Shown one piece after another: positions 23,682 to 32,574 of a DNA stretch of 64,000 nucleotides. Below the pieces are notes generated by a model. The model did not search any database. It saw only the letters and a list, made by a program, of their open reading frames with translations, and was not told the DNA's origin. The stretch lies in NCBI RefSeq assembly GCF_003315795.1, contig NZ_QMEY01000002.1:719086-783085 (forward strand), read 5' to 3'. Positions within the stretch are counted from its first letter, which is position 1. Every line of letters starts with the position of its first letter. This stretch comes from Spongiactinospora rosea (GTDB taxonomy: Bacteria; Actinomycetota; Actinomycetes; Streptosporangiales; Streptosporangiaceae). Position numbers and translations under genes: made by a program.

Positions 23682-25271
23682 CTAGAGCAGGCCGGCCATG
23701 CGCAGCAGCCGGAGCTGGAGCCAGGCCACCAGCCGATCGGTGGGGTCGGCGAGGTCCAGGTCGAACAGCTCCTGCAACCGGCGCACCCGGTAGCGCAGGG
23801 TGTTCTCGTGGACGGACAGCTCGGCGGCGGCCTTGGCGGCCTCGCCGAAGGCGTCCAGGTAGGCGAGCAGGCTGGCGGCGTGCGTGGTGGAGTGCTGCGC
23901 GTCGTGCTCCAGCATCCTGCGCACCGGTTCCAGCAGCCGATCGTGTTCGGCGCCGCCGCGCTCCATCAGGTCCAGCAGCGCGATCCGGCTGCGCACCTGC
24001 TCGTCGGTGGCCACGGCCGGGTGCGGGCCGCCGGTCTCGGCGAGCACCTGGACCACGCGTTCGGCGAGCCTGGCGGACGCCCCGGCCCGGCCGAGGCCCG
24101 GTACGACCGGCCCGACTCCGGCGTGCAGGGCGACCCTGGCCGACCGCCGTACGGTCGAGGTCACCTCCGCGACGGTCTTGGCGAGCTGCCCTCCGGTGGT
24201 GCCCGGGGGCACGGGGAGCAGGGCGTGGATGCGCCCGCCGCCCGCCGTACAGGCCGACTCGGGGTGCAGCGCCTCGCAGGCCAGGCTGACCAGCTCAAGG
24301 ACGCCCTCCATCTGGGCGCCCGGCTCGGCCGCCGGGGCGACCGGCGCGAACACCACCACCGCGACCGGCGTGTCGGCGGGCAGGCCCAGCCGGGCGGCGG
24401 CGGCCGTCTCGGAGGTGTAGCCCTCCAGCAGCGCGCGCAGCGTCTCGGCGCGGTGCCAGCGGCGCGGGTCGGCGGGGGTGCGGGCGCGCAGCAGGTGCAG
24501 CGCGGCGATCGGGGTGGCGTCCTCCAGCAGGCGCATGGCGTCCGGGGTCACCCGGGGCACGCCGTCCAGCACCCAGATGAAGCCGAGCAGTTGCGCGCCC
24601 GCGCGTACGGCCGTGGCCAGCCGGGGCGTGTGGCCGGGGAACAGGCTGTCGAACCGGACCGGCCCGTCCGCGTTGAACACCCGCCCGTACTCGGTGCGGT
24701 TGGTCGGCCGGGTCGGCGTCCGGCGGCCCAGGATGCCCAGTTTGCGGATCTCGTCGATCTCCTGGCCGGGCAGGTTGGAGTAGCTGAGCACGTTGCCCTG
24801 CGGATCTTCGATGCAGGTGGCCCCGCCGATGGTCGCCGCGATCACGTTGGCCAGCGCGAACAGGTCGCCCATGCCGACCGAGGAGTACGTCGTGCCGGCC
24901 GCGCCGGGCCCGGAGATCGCGGCGGTCAGCAGCGCGTCGAGCTGCCGCCAGGGCAGCCGCTCGGGCGCGATCAGCAGCGCGATCTCCGCCTCCTTGGCCG
25001 CGGCGACGAGCGGGGCGAGGTCGCCGCCGCGATCCTTCACCACCAGCGCGCCGTAGCCCTCCAGGGCGGCCTGCCGCACCAGGGCGGGCGTGGCCGAGCC
25101 GACCGCCAGCAGCATCCGGCCGGAGCCGGGCTCTACGTGGTCGGCGGGATCGTGGACCATCGGCTCGCCCACCGTCACCGGCTCGCCCTCCGGCACGTAC
25201 GCGGGCGACAGCACATGGCTTCCGAGCGTTTCGAGCACCTGGTCGAGCAGCGGTTGGTACGGCCTCGCCAT
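23682..25271 (-). CDS. PucR family transcriptional regulator
   Basis: A regulator of about 529 residues. Its N-terminal third resembles the PucR ligand domain (GYGALVVKDRGGDLAPLVAA, then GDLFALANVIAATIGG and the GNVLSYSNLPGQEIDE stretch of a GAF-like part). The C-terminus carries the PucR helix-turn-helix: SVHENTLRYRVRRLQELFDL, ending in DRLVAWLQLRLLRMAG. I start at MARPYQPLL; ATGs 18 and 63 bases upstream are possible and none has a convincing ribosome-binding site. PucR proteins typically activate purine or amino-acid catabolism. It is divergent from the M14 carboxypeptidase and upstream of the amidohydrolase. Confidence 0.9.
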   Translation of the reverse strand: MARPYQPLLDQVLETLGSHVLSPAYVPEGEPVTVGEPMVHDPADHVEPGSGRMLLAVGSATPALVRQAALEGYGALVVKDRGGDLAPLVAAAKEAEIALLIAPERLPWRQLDALLTAAISGPGAAGTTYSSVGMGDLFALANVIAATIGGATCIEDPQGNVLSYSNLPGQEIDEIRKLGILGRRTPTRPTNRTEYGRVFNADGPVRFDSLFPGHTPRLATAVRAGAQLLGFIWVLDGVPRVTPDAMRLLEDATPIAALHLLRARTPADPRRWHRAETLRALLEGYTSETAAAARLGLPADTPVAVVVFAPVAPAAEPGAQMEGVLELVSLACEALHPESACTAGGGRIHALLPVPPGTTGGQLAKTVAEVTSTVRRSARVALHAGVGPVVPGLGRAGASARLAERVVQVLAETGGPHPAVATDEQVRSRIALLDLMERGGAEHDRLLEPVRRMLEHDAQHSTTHAASLLAYLDAFGEAAKAAAELSVHENTLRYRVRRLQELFDLDLADPTDRLVAWLQLRLLRMAGLL

Positions 25272-25374
25272 AGAACCGTCTGCAACCATGCAGGCAAGGT
25301 TCCCACCGGGTTGACGGTTCCGACAAGCCTCCACCGCCCACGTTGGGACCTGCGACGATGCCCGGGGCGGCGGT

Positions 25375-26724
25375 ATGCGCGCACACTGGGGCGTGCTCGA
25401 CGAACTCGACTCCGTCCCGTCCTACGACCGATTCGCCACCGTGGACGAGGTCCACGGCAGGCTGGCCGCCCTCGCGGAGGCCCATCCGGACATCGCCACG
25501 CTGCGCAGGGTCGGCACCTCCCGGCTCGGCGACCCGCTGATGTGCCTGACGGTCGGCGACGCCCCGCGACACGCGATCGTCGCGGCCGGCCCGCACCCCA
25601 ACGAGCCGATCGGCGGCCTGACCGTCACCCACCTGGCCGCCCGGCTGTGCGCCGACGCCGGGCTGCGCCGCGCCACCGGCTACACCTGGCACCTGGTGGG
25701 CTGCCTGGACCCCGACGGCACCCGCCTGAACGAGGGCTGGTTCGCCGGGCCGTTCACCAGGTCCCACTACGCCGCGCACTTCTACCGGCCCGCGCCGGAC
25801 GAGCAGGTCGAGTGGACCTTCCCGTTCGCCTACAAGCGCTGCTACTTCGACCGGGTGCTCCCCGAGACGCAGGCGCTGATGCGGCTGATCGACGACGTGC
25901 GGCCGGCGTTCTTCTCGACCTTGCACAACGGGGAGTCCGGTGGCGTCTTCTACTACCTGAACCGGCCGGTCCCGGCGCTGCACGCCGTCCTTGCCGAGCT
26001 GCCCGGCCGGTACGGCGTGCCGCTGCACGCCGGGGAGCCCGAGCATCCCGCGGTCAGGTCCTTCGAGCAGGCCATCTACCAGGCCCCCACGATGGAGGAC
26101 GCCTACGACTACATGGAGGCCAACGGCCAGGACCCGGTGCCGCACATCGGCGGGGCGGCCAGCGACTCCTACATCAAGAAGTACGGCACGCTCGGGCTGA
26201 CCGCCGAGATCCCGTACTGGACCGACCCGTCGGCGGGCGACACCTCCCCGGCCGGACGTTCGTACCGGGAGCTGATCGGGGAGCACGCCGAGCGGGTCCG
26301 CGAGACCCACGACGTGCTCGGCACGACGCTCTCGGCCGTGGCGTCCGACCTGGTGACGCGCTCGCCGTTCCTGCGGGCGAGCCGGGCGTTCATCCCCATG
26401 CTGGCCGGGACGGCCGAGACGGACGCGCTGCGGGCCGCCGATCCGGCGAGCGACCGGCCCGCGACGGTGGCCGAGGAGTCCTCCTGCCGGGACGGGCTGT
26501 CCAGCGCGCGGCTGCGGTTCGGCGGCATCCTGCTCCGGGCGCTGGCCGGGGAGCTGGCGATCGGCAACGGCACCCCGGCCATCCGCGCCGCGCACGGGCG
26601 GCTGGCCGAACTGCACGCGCAGTGGTGCGCGGAGAGCGACCGCGTCCCGGCGCGGGTGATCCCGATCCACGACCTGGTGGCCATCCAGTACGGGGCCGTG
26701 CTGGCCGGGGCCGCGCACGCCTGA
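25375..26724 (+). CDS. M14-family zinc carboxypeptidase-like protein
   Basis: A protein of up to 449 residues (443 if the GTG at 25393 is used). It carries the M14 zinc site start GPHPNEPIGGLTV (H-x-x-E) at about residue 73, then HLVGCLDPDGTRLNEGWF and a later STLHNGESGG that should supply the third zinc ligand His. A LTAEIPYW segment supplies the Glu-bearing C-terminal part. No signal peptide is seen, so it would trim C-terminal residues from peptides in the cytoplasm. It is divergent from the PucR gene, and with the peptide importer nearby suggests use of imported peptides. It converges on the PaiB-like gene with a one-base gap. Confidence 0.88.
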   Translation: MRAHWGVLDELDSVPSYDRFATVDEVHGRLAALAEAHPDIATLRRVGTSRLGDPLMCLTVGDAPRHAIVAAGPHPNEPIGGLTVTHLAARLCADAGLRRATGYTWHLVGCLDPDGTRLNEGWFAGPFTRSHYAAHFYRPAPDEQVEWTFPFAYKRCYFDRVLPETQALMRLIDDVRPAFFSTLHNGESGGVFYYLNRPVPALHAVLAELPGRYGVPLHAGEPEHPAVRSFEQAIYQAPTMEDAYDYMEANGQDPVPHIGGAASDSYIKKYGTLGLTAEIPYWTDPSAGDTSPAGRSYRELIGEHAERVRETHDVLGTTLSAVASDLVTRSPFLRASRAFIPMLAGTAETDALRAADPASDRPATVAEESSCRDGLSSARLRFGGILLRALAGELAIGNGTPAIRAAHGRLAELHAQWCAESDRVPARVIPIHDLVAIQYGAVLAGAAHA

Positions 26725-26725
26725 C

Positions 26726-27319
26726 TCATCGGCGCCGGTGGGCGCGGCGCATGGCCGCGGCCAGCACCGGGTCGGTGAGGCCGGCGATCACGCGTTCGGC
26801 GATCTCGGCGGGCTTGTCCTGGCTGAGCTTGGCCTTGCCGACCACCCGGTCCGGCACCAGCCGGAACCCGGTCACCGCGGGCAGCAGCCTGTGCGCGTAC
26901 TCCTCTGCCGATGCCAGCCGGAAGGGCTCGGCCCGGTCGCGCTCGTAGTGGTCCACACTGTCGGACAGCACCTGGTAGGTCTCGCCGGGGTCCAGGATCT
27001 CCGGCGTCCCGTACAGGTGGACGGTGACGTAGTTCCACGTCGGCACGTACGGCATGGCCTGGTACAGGGTCGGGGAGATGTACCCGTGCGGTCCCTGTAC
27101 GACCACGGCGATCCGGCGCTCACCGAGTGCGTGCAGCTCGGCGTCGGTCCGGGCGAGATGGCCGACGATCTCCGGCCCCGCCGTCGCGGGGTCGGGGATC
27201 ACCGGCGCGTGCGACACCACCGGCCCGCCGTCGCTGACCAGCAGGGCCCACCCCTGATCGGCGATCAGCGCCCGGATCTCGGCGGGGTCGTCGAGGGCGA
27301 AGATCGGTACTTCGAGCAT
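26726..27319 (-). CDS. PaiB-like FMN-binding protein
   Basis: A 197-residue protein of the PaiB/FMN-binding split-barrel family. Signatures are IRALIADQGWALLVSDGGPV near the N-terminus, IAVVVQGPHGYISPTLY in the middle, PTWNYVTVHLYGTPEI, and AKLSQDKPAEIAERVIAGL at the end. Family members are called negative transcriptional regulators in Bacillus but are just as likely flavin-dependent enzymes. It is convergent with the carboxypeptidase and is not part of an obvious operon. Confidence 0.92.
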   Translation of the reverse strand: MLEVPIFALDDPAEIRALIADQGWALLVSDGGPVVSHAPVIPDPATAGPEIVGHLARTDAELHALGERRIAVVVQGPHGYISPTLYQAMPYVPTWNYVTVHLYGTPEILDPGETYQVLSDSVDHYERDRAEPFRLASAEEYAHRLLPAVTGFRLVPDRVVGKAKLSQDKPAEIAERVIAGLTDPVLAAAMRRAHRRR

Positions 27320-27422
27320 GGAAGACAGCCAACCGGTGCGACCGGCGCGCTGTCAGCGTTGGGAAGGACAAGGGCGCGGGCCCTGCCTTGCGGTTTACGA
27401 CGAAGCGGCTTACGGCGAAGGA

Positions 27423-28469
27423 TCAGCGGACGTGCTCCTTCAGCCAGGAATCGATCATTCCGGCCACCCGGTGCGAGTCGCGGTCCATCATGATCATGTG
27501 TGAGTTGCCACGGTGGCCGTGGTCGCGCAGGTCGATCCAGGTCGAGTGCCCGCCCGCGGCGCGCAGCGCGTCGTGGAAGCGCCGGGTCGAGTCGTACAAC
27601 TGCCCCCAGGAGGGGTCCGCGTCCAGGTGGTCGCCCCACACGATCAGGTGCGGGACGCGGCGGACCCGGGAGAAGTCCACGGTGGCCGGGTCGGGGGCGC
27701 CGGAGGGCTCGATCGCGACGTGCGCGCGGACCCGGCCGGGCGCGGCGATCGTGGCGGCGAAGCCGAACGGCCCGCCCGCGCTGTGGGTGAGCACCGTGCT
27801 CGGCCCGACCCGCGCCACCAGCGCGTCGTACCCCGCCTGCGTGGACCGGTCGTAGGTGCGGAAACGCGGGACCACCTGCTTGACGAACTCGTCGAACGCG
27901 GCGACCGGGAACTGCGTGTCGGCGTACGGCCTGCGCTTGCGCGGATCGGTGGCGTACGACCCGGGGGGGCCGATCCGGAACAGCTCCCACAGTTCCTTCT
28001 TGGTGCGGAACAGCGGCTCGGCCTTGGATGCCTCCGGGTAACGCCCCCACGAGGCGCGCCCGGCCCCGAGCGCGTCGGTCAGGTAGACGTCGCGACCGGC
28101 CGAGAGGAACCGCTGCTGCCAGCCCTGCCGCCGGTCCGGCGTGGTCTCGAAGCAGGCGCCGGTCAGGCCGCCGCCGTGCCACATCAGCACCGGCAGCGGG
28201 CTGCGCGGCCGGGCGAGACGGACGTAGTTGACGTAGATCTGGCCGCTCTGGAAGTCACCGTTGGGGTCCACTCGGAAGGGGGTCTGCCCTTCGGCCACGT
28301 AGGCGTCCCTGGTGGGCACGCCGGACAGCGTGACCGCCTCGCCGCCGACGTGGAATCCGCCGACCTCGCGTACCCGGAACCCGCCGTCGTCGTCCGCGAG
28401 GGCCGTGCCCGGCGCGGAGACCGCGAGCGCGCCGGGGACCGCACCGGCCAGCAGGCTGCGACGTTTCAT
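27423..28469 (-). CDS. Secreted alpha/beta hydrolase with Tat-like signal
   Basis: A 348-residue exported hydrolase. The leader MKRRSLLAGAVPGALAVSAP with an Ala-x-Ala end (TALA) looks like a twin-arginine signal peptide. The fold is indicated by LPVLMWHGGGLTG (oxyanion region), the nucleophile elbow LTHSAGGPFGF (Ser in H-S-A-G-G), an acidic residue near LIVWGDHLDADP and the late His in HRGNSHMIMMD. Family resemblance is to esterase-like hydrolases. It starts 24 bases after the PNPOx-like gene, so it is probably the last gene of the amidohydrolase operon read from 31536. Confidence 0.88.
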   Translation of the reverse strand: MKRRSLLAGAVPGALAVSAPGTALADDDGGFRVREVGGFHVGGEAVTLSGVPTRDAYVAEGQTPFRVDPNGDFQSGQIYVNYVRLARPRSPLPVLMWHGGGLTGACFETTPDRRQGWQQRFLSAGRDVYLTDALGAGRASWGRYPEASKAEPLFRTKKELWELFRIGPPGSYATDPRKRRPYADTQFPVAAFDEFVKQVVPRFRTYDRSTQAGYDALVARVGPSTVLTHSAGGPFGFAATIAAPGRVRAHVAIEPSGAPDPATVDFSRVRRVPHLIVWGDHLDADPSWGQLYDSTRRFHDALRAAGGHSTWIDLRDHGHRGNSHMIMMDRDSHRVAGMIDSWLKEHVR

Positions 28470-28493
28470 GAACACCTTCCCAATCCGGCGGGC

Positions 28494-29081
28494 TCAGGGG
28501 CTGAGCGCCTGCCGTTCCCACACGTCCCCGGTGAGCCGGTGCACATGGCGGTCGTGCAGGCGGTCGGGGCGGCCCGCCCGCACGAACTCGATCTCCATGG
28601 GCTCGATGACGTAGCCCGCCCAGTGCGGCGGCACCGGCACCGCCGTACCGTCCGGCCAGCGGCGGGCGGCCTCGGCCAGGGCGGCGTCAAGGACCTCCCG
28701 GCCGTCGATCGGCGCGGACTGGTGACTCGCCCAGGCCCCGAGCCGGGCCGGGCGGGTGCGGGCCAGGAACACCGGCTCGGCCAGGGCCGCGTCCATCGGC
28801 ACGGCCTCGCCTCGCACGGTGACCTGGCGGCGCAGCGTCATCCAGGTGAACAGCACGGCGACCCGGGGCCGGGCCGCGATGTCGTGGGCCTTGCGGGAGC
28901 GGCGGTCGGTGACGAAGCCGATCCGGCCGCCGGGCAGGAGCTTCACCGAGACGGTACGCGCGTCCGGTTCCCCGGCGGGCCCGGTGGTGCACAGCGCCAT
29001 CAGCCCGGCCTGCGGGTCCCCGGCCCGCTCGGCCTCCGCCCGCCACGCGAGCAGCGTGCCCATCGGGCCGCCGTCGTTCAT
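28494..29081 (-). CDS. Pyridoxamine 5'-phosphate oxidase-like flavoprotein
   Basis: A 195-residue protein resembling PdxH: LMALCTTGPAGEPDARTVSV binds near FMN, GFVTDRRSRKAHDIAARPRV and TWMTLRRQVTVRGEA match the split barrel, and HWAGYVIEPMEIEFVRAG followed by RLHDRH closes as in PdxH. It may oxidise pyridoxamine phosphate or a related amine using FMN and oxygen. The chosen ATG (MNDGGPMGTLL) overlaps the amidohydrolase stop (ATGA). Its location in a peptide and amino-acid catabolic operon beside PLP enzymes would fit cofactor supply, but a different substrate is possible. Confidence 0.88.
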   Translation of the reverse strand: MNDGGPMGTLLAWRAEAERAGDPQAGLMALCTTGPAGEPDARTVSVKLLPGGRIGFVTDRRSRKAHDIAARPRVAVLFTWMTLRRQVTVRGEAVPMDAALAEPVFLARTRPARLGAWASHQSAPIDGREVLDAALAEAARRWPDGTAVPVPPHWAGYVIEPMEIEFVRAGRPDRLHDRHVHRLTGDVWERQALSP

Positions 29082-30292
29082 GGAAGGAGCACGCCGTCGC
29101 GGGCGACCGCGTGCGGGCGGCGGAGGGCGGTGATGTCGTCCACCGGGTCGGCGTCGGTGGCGATGAAGTCCGCCTGGTGGCCCGGCGCGATCCGGCCCAC
29201 CCGGCCCCCGAGCCCGAGGGCGTCCGCCGCGTCGCCGGTGGCCGCCGCCAGGACCGCCGCGTTGGTCATCCCGGACGTGGCCATCAGTTCCAGTTCCACC
29301 GGCAGCGCGTCGAACGGCGTGTGCCGCCAGCCCGCGTCGGTGCCGCTCACCATCCGGACCCCGGCCGCGGCCAGCTTGGCGAAGTCGCCCAGGTCGTGCG
29401 GGTGGCGGCGCAGCCACAGGTCGCGCGCCTCCCCGGCGGCCTCCGGCGGGGCGGCGAGCACGTGGTGCCCCACCGACAGCGTCGGGCAGACCACCACCCC
29501 CTGCTCGGCCAGCAGCGCCGCGACGCCCGCGTCGAAGCCGGCGCCGTCCTCCGCCGCGTTGCGGAACTTCCCGTGCTCGATCACCCGGACGCCCGCCGCC
29601 ACCGCGGCGCGCATCGAGTCCGCCGACAGGCAGTGCACCTTCACGGGACGGCCGAGCGCGCCCGCCGTCTCGACGGCGGCGCGCAGCTCGTCCTCGGAGA
29701 AGCCGGGCTCCCACGGGGGCGCGCCCGCGGTGCCGCCGCCCGAGGCCATGACCTTGATGAAGTCGGCCCCTGCGGCGGTGAACCCGGCGGTCAGGTCGCG
29801 TACAGCCGACGCGTCCGCGGCCTCGCCGCCGAACCGCCAGCAGTGCCCGCGCACGACCGTGATCGGCGCGCCCGCCACCAGGGTCCGTGCGCAGCCGGGC
29901 AGTCCGGCCGTGGCCTCCTTGATCGCGAACACGGCCTCGGGCGGCCCGCCGCAGTCGGCCACGGTGGTGACGCCCGCGCGCAGCGCGGTCGCGGCGTTGC
30001 GGACGCCCAGGTCCACCAGCTCGGCGGTGCTGAGATCCGCCGTGCTGGTCCCGTCGCCGCGTTCGGTCAGGTGGACGTGCGAGTCCACCAGGCCGGGGAG
30101 CACGACCGACCGGCCCAGGTCCAGAAAGGGCAGGTCATCGGGCCAGTGCGGGGGGCGGGTGCGTCCGGGGACGATCTCGGCGAAGCGCCCCTGCTCGACC
30201 AGCAGCCACGCGGGTCCGGGGGCAGGGCTCCACGCGTCCGCGCGGAGCCGTCCCACGAACACCGCGAGGCCGCTCAGCGCGACGGCTGCCAC
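29078..30292 (-). CDS. Amidohydrolase (imidazolonepropionase-like branch)
   Basis: A 404-residue metal-dependent hydrolase. VVLPGLVDSHVHLTERGDG gives the first HxH metal pair; the carboxylated-Lys position is DFIKVMASGGG; metal His residues follow in VKVHCLSADSM and VIEHGKF; and the catalytic Asp is in MVSGTDAGWRHTP. Related enzymes include Xaa-Pro dipeptidases and other N-acyl amino-acid hydrolases. It overlaps the next amidohydrolase by 19 bases, indicating one transcript with it. No signal peptide is convincing. Two adjacent, related but diverged hydrolases suggest a two-substrate or two-step degradation. Confidence 0.9.
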   Translation of the reverse strand: MAAVALSGLAVFVGRLRADAWSPAPGPAWLLVEQGRFAEIVPGRTRPPHWPDDLPFLDLGRSVVLPGLVDSHVHLTERGDGTSTADLSTAELVDLGVRNAATALRAGVTTVADCGGPPEAVFAIKEATAGLPGCARTLVAGAPITVVRGHCWRFGGEAADASAVRDLTAGFTAAGADFIKVMASGGGTAGAPPWEPGFSEDELRAAVETAGALGRPVKVHCLSADSMRAAVAAGVRVIEHGKFRNAAEDGAGFDAGVAALLAEQGVVVCPTLSVGHHVLAAPPEAAGEARDLWLRRHPHDLGDFAKLAAAGVRMVSGTDAGWRHTPFDALPVELELMATSGMTNAAVLAAATGDAADALGLGGRVGRIAPGHQADFIATDADPVDDITALRRPHAVARDGVLLP

Positions 30293-31536
30293 CGGATCTC
30301 GGGCGTCTTCTCGGCCGCGGCGACGTCGTCCCGGTGGACCAGGCCGCCCTTCATGACGAAGCGGACCCGCTTGAGGGCCTCGATGTCCTTGACCGGGTCG
30401 CCGTCCACGGCGATCAGGTCGGCGTGGCCGCCCGCGGCCAGCGTGCCGATCTGGCCCTCCTTGCGCAGCACCTCGGCCGCCACCACGGTGGCCGACCTGA
30501 TGGCGTCCAGCGGCGACATGCCGTACTGGACCATCAGCTCGAACTCGTCGATCTGCTCACCGTGCGGGAAGGAGCCCACGTCGGTGCCGAAGGCGATCTT
30601 GACGCCCAGCTCCAGGCCGCGCTTGAACGCGCCCTCGTGCCGCTTGACGAAGCGCCGGTCGAACTCGGTGAACTGGCGCTTGTAGTACGTCTGCATGGTC
30701 GGCACCCAGAACGTGCCGAACTCCAGCATGGCCTGGAGGTCGTCCTCGGTGAGCAGCGGGCCGTGCTCCAGCGTGCGGACGCCGCCGCGGATCGCGGCCT
30801 GCGCGCCGTCCTTGCCGTACGCGTGCGCCGCCACGTCGCGGCGGTACCGCTTGGCCTCGGCGACGACGGCGGCGATGTCCTCCACGGTGAACTGGTGCAG
30901 CGGCTCCAGTTCCTCCGGCTCGACGTCCTTGCGGGTGCTGGTCGCGTAGATCTTGACCCAGTCCGCGCCGATCTTGATCTGCCGCCGCACCTCCTTGATC
31001 AGCTCCTCCCTGCTGTCCACCATGCCCGCCACGTCGGGGAGGTGCAGCTCGGGGTTGACCTTGTCGTCGATGCGCATGTCGCCGCCGGTGATGGAGATGC
31101 CGTCGGAGGCCACCTCCAGGCGCGGGCCGGGGATGATCCCCGCGTTGATGGCGTCCCGCAGCGCGGTGTCACCGTGCCAGACCTGCTCGTTGTCGGTGTC
31201 CCTGGCGCTGGTGAAGCCGATCTCCAGGGCCCGCGCGCTGGCCGCCACGCCCTCGATCACCCGGTAGACCTGCGTCTTGAACAGGATCGCGGGCGGCCAC
31301 ACCTGGTCCTCGGGGCGCAGCAGCATGTGCGTGTGACAGTCGATGAGGCCGGGCAGCAGGGTCAGGCCGCCCGCGTCGACTACGTCGGCGTCGGCCGGCG
31401 GGCTGTCCACGACCGACACGATCCGGCCGTCGGCGACGACGACGCTGGCGTTCTCGTAGTACTCGCCGCTCGCGGGATCGAGCACCCGCGCGCCCCGTAC
31501 GGCGAACTGCCGGTCACTCGGAATCTGGGTCATCAT
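30274..31536 (-). CDS. Amidohydrolase (Xaa-Pro dipeptidase/imidazolonepropionase-like)
   Basis: A 420-residue metal-dependent hydrolase. The metal sites are visible: TLLPGLIDCHTHMLLRP (HxH), DWVKIYATSTR (Lys), RRDVAAHAYGKDG and TLEHGPLLT (His), and KIAFGTDVGSFPHGEQ (Asp). Length and motif order match peptidase-like amidohydrolases. GGAGGGG lies directly upstream of two tandem ATG codons. A copy of the regulon motif (31549-31562) lies just before this start, so the gene probably has its own promoter although the peptide-importer ATPase ends only 36 bases upstream. Confidence 0.9.
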   Translation of the reverse strand: MMTQIPSDRQFAVRGARVLDPASGEYYENASVVVADGRIVSVVDSPPADADVVDAGGLTLLPGLIDCHTHMLLRPEDQVWPPAILFKTQVYRVIEGVAASARALEIGFTSARDTDNEQVWHGDTALRDAINAGIIPGPRLEVASDGISITGGDMRIDDKVNPELHLPDVAGMVDSREELIKEVRRQIKIGADWVKIYATSTRKDVEPEELEPLHQFTVEDIAAVVAEAKRYRRDVAAHAYGKDGAQAAIRGGVRTLEHGPLLTEDDLQAMLEFGTFWVPTMQTYYKRQFTEFDRRFVKRHEGAFKRGLELGVKIAFGTDVGSFPHGEQIDEFELMVQYGMSPLDAIRSATVVAAEVLRKEGQIGTLAAGGHADLIAVDGDPVKDIEALKRVRFVMKGGLVHRDDVAAAEKTPEIRWQPSR

Positions 31537-31548
31537 GCCCCTCCAATA

Positions 31549-31562
31549 GAATTCTGTGTTCA
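31549..31562 (-). promoter_or_regulatory. Regulon motif, copy A (amidohydrolase operon)
   Basis: On the minus strand TGAACACAGAATTC, one of three copies of TGAACWCAGARTKC in the peptide/amino-acid catabolic cluster. It is part of the inverted repeat ATTCTG-TGTT-CAGAAT (31551-31566) and lies just upstream of the ribosome-binding site of the amidohydrolase gene. Confidence 0.65.
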
Positions 31563-31572
31563 GAATACAGAG

Positions 31573-32574
31573 TTAAGTCGTGGTTGTCGCGGTCGGGGTG
31601 GACGCGAAGTGGCAGGCCGTCCGGTGCCCGCCCGCCGTCTCCACGAGCGCGGGTTCGTGCAGCTCGCACACCTGCTCGGCCTTCCAGCAGCGGGTCCGGA
31701 ACCGGCATCCGCTGGGCGGCGAGGACGGGCTGGGCGGATCTCCGGCCAGCATGATCACGTCTTGCAGGCGTGCCTGGTCGGGGTCGGTGGACGGCGCGGC
31801 CGACAGCAGCGCCTGGGTGTACGGGTGCCGGGGCTCCCCGTAGACCGCCTCCCCCGGGCCGACCTCGATGATCTTGCCCAGGTACATCACCGCGACCCGG
31901 TGGCTGATCTGCCGGACCACGGTCAGGTCGTGCGCGATGAACACGTACGACAGGTCCAGCCGTTCCTGGAGGTCGGCCAGCAGGTTGAGCACCTGGGCCT
32001 GGATGGAGACGTCCAGCGCGGAGACCGGCTCGTCGCAGATGATCACCTCGGGCCCCAGCGCGAGCGCCCTGGCGATGCCGACCCGCTGCCGCTGCCCGCC
32101 GGAGAACTCGTGCGGGTAGCGGTTGACGTGGCCGGGGTTCAGGCCGATCAGCTCGAACAGCTCCTGCGTACGCCGCCGCCGTTCCGCCGGAGTGCCCTGG
32201 CCGTGGACGACCAGCGGCTCGGCCACGATGTCGCCGACCGTCATGCGGGGATCGAGGCTGGTGTAGGGGTCCTGGAGGACGATCTGGACCTTTCGCCGCA
32301 GCTCTTTCAGGCCCGCCCGGCTCAGCCGGTGGATGTCCTCGCCGCGGTACTTGATCGTGCCGGACGTGGGCCGGTCCAGCGCGACCAGCATCCGGCCGAG
32401 CGTGGACTTGCCGCAGCCGGACTCCCCGACCAGGCCCAGCGTCTCCCGCTCGCCCACGGTGAAGGAGACCCCGTCCACCGCGTGCACCCGGCTCGCCGGG
32501 CCGAACGGCCACCTGCCGCCGGACGCGTAGTGGCGGGTGACGTCCGTGACCTCAAGAACGGGCTGGGAGCGCAC
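31573..32574 (-). CDS. Oligopeptide ABC transporter ATP-binding protein (OppF type), second system
   Basis: A 333-residue ATPase. Walker A is [14 protein letters not shown], the signature [16 protein letters not shown], and Walker [13 protein letters not shown], with FIAHDLTVV as the H-loop. The oligopeptide C-terminal cap is [18 protein letters not shown]. It overlaps the OppD-type partner by 23 bases. It is the last gene of the second complete peptide-import operon read from 36999, separated from the amidohydrolase operon only by the regulon motif. Confidence 0.94.
   Translation of the reverse strand: MRSQPVLEVTDVTRHYASGGRWPFGPASRVHAVDGVSFTVGERETLGLVGESGCGKSTLGRMLVALDRPTSGTIKYRGEDIHRLSRAGLKELRRKVQIVLQDPYTSLDPRMTVGDIVAEPLVVHGQGTPAERRRRTQELFELIGLNPGHVNRYPHEFSGGQRQRVGIARALALGPEVIICDEPVSALDVSIQAQVLNLLADLQERLDLSYVFIAHDLTVVRQISHRVAVMYLGKIIEVGPGEAVYGEPRHPYTQALLSAAPSTDPDQARLQDVIMLAGDPPSPSSPPSGCRFRTRCWKAEQVCELHEPALVETAGGHRTACHFASTPTATTTT

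Noticed and set aside
22110..26948. A 1612-codon open frame on the plus strand
   Set aside because: It runs opposite to the amidohydrolase and PucR genes and through the carboxypeptidase gene out of frame. Its translation is Gly/Arg/Val-rich without motifs. It is an artefact of high third-position G/C.
27513..30356. A 947-codon open frame on the plus strand
   Set aside because: It is antisense to the hydrolase, PNPOx-like and amidohydrolase genes, all of which have clear catalytic motifs. Low-complexity translation.
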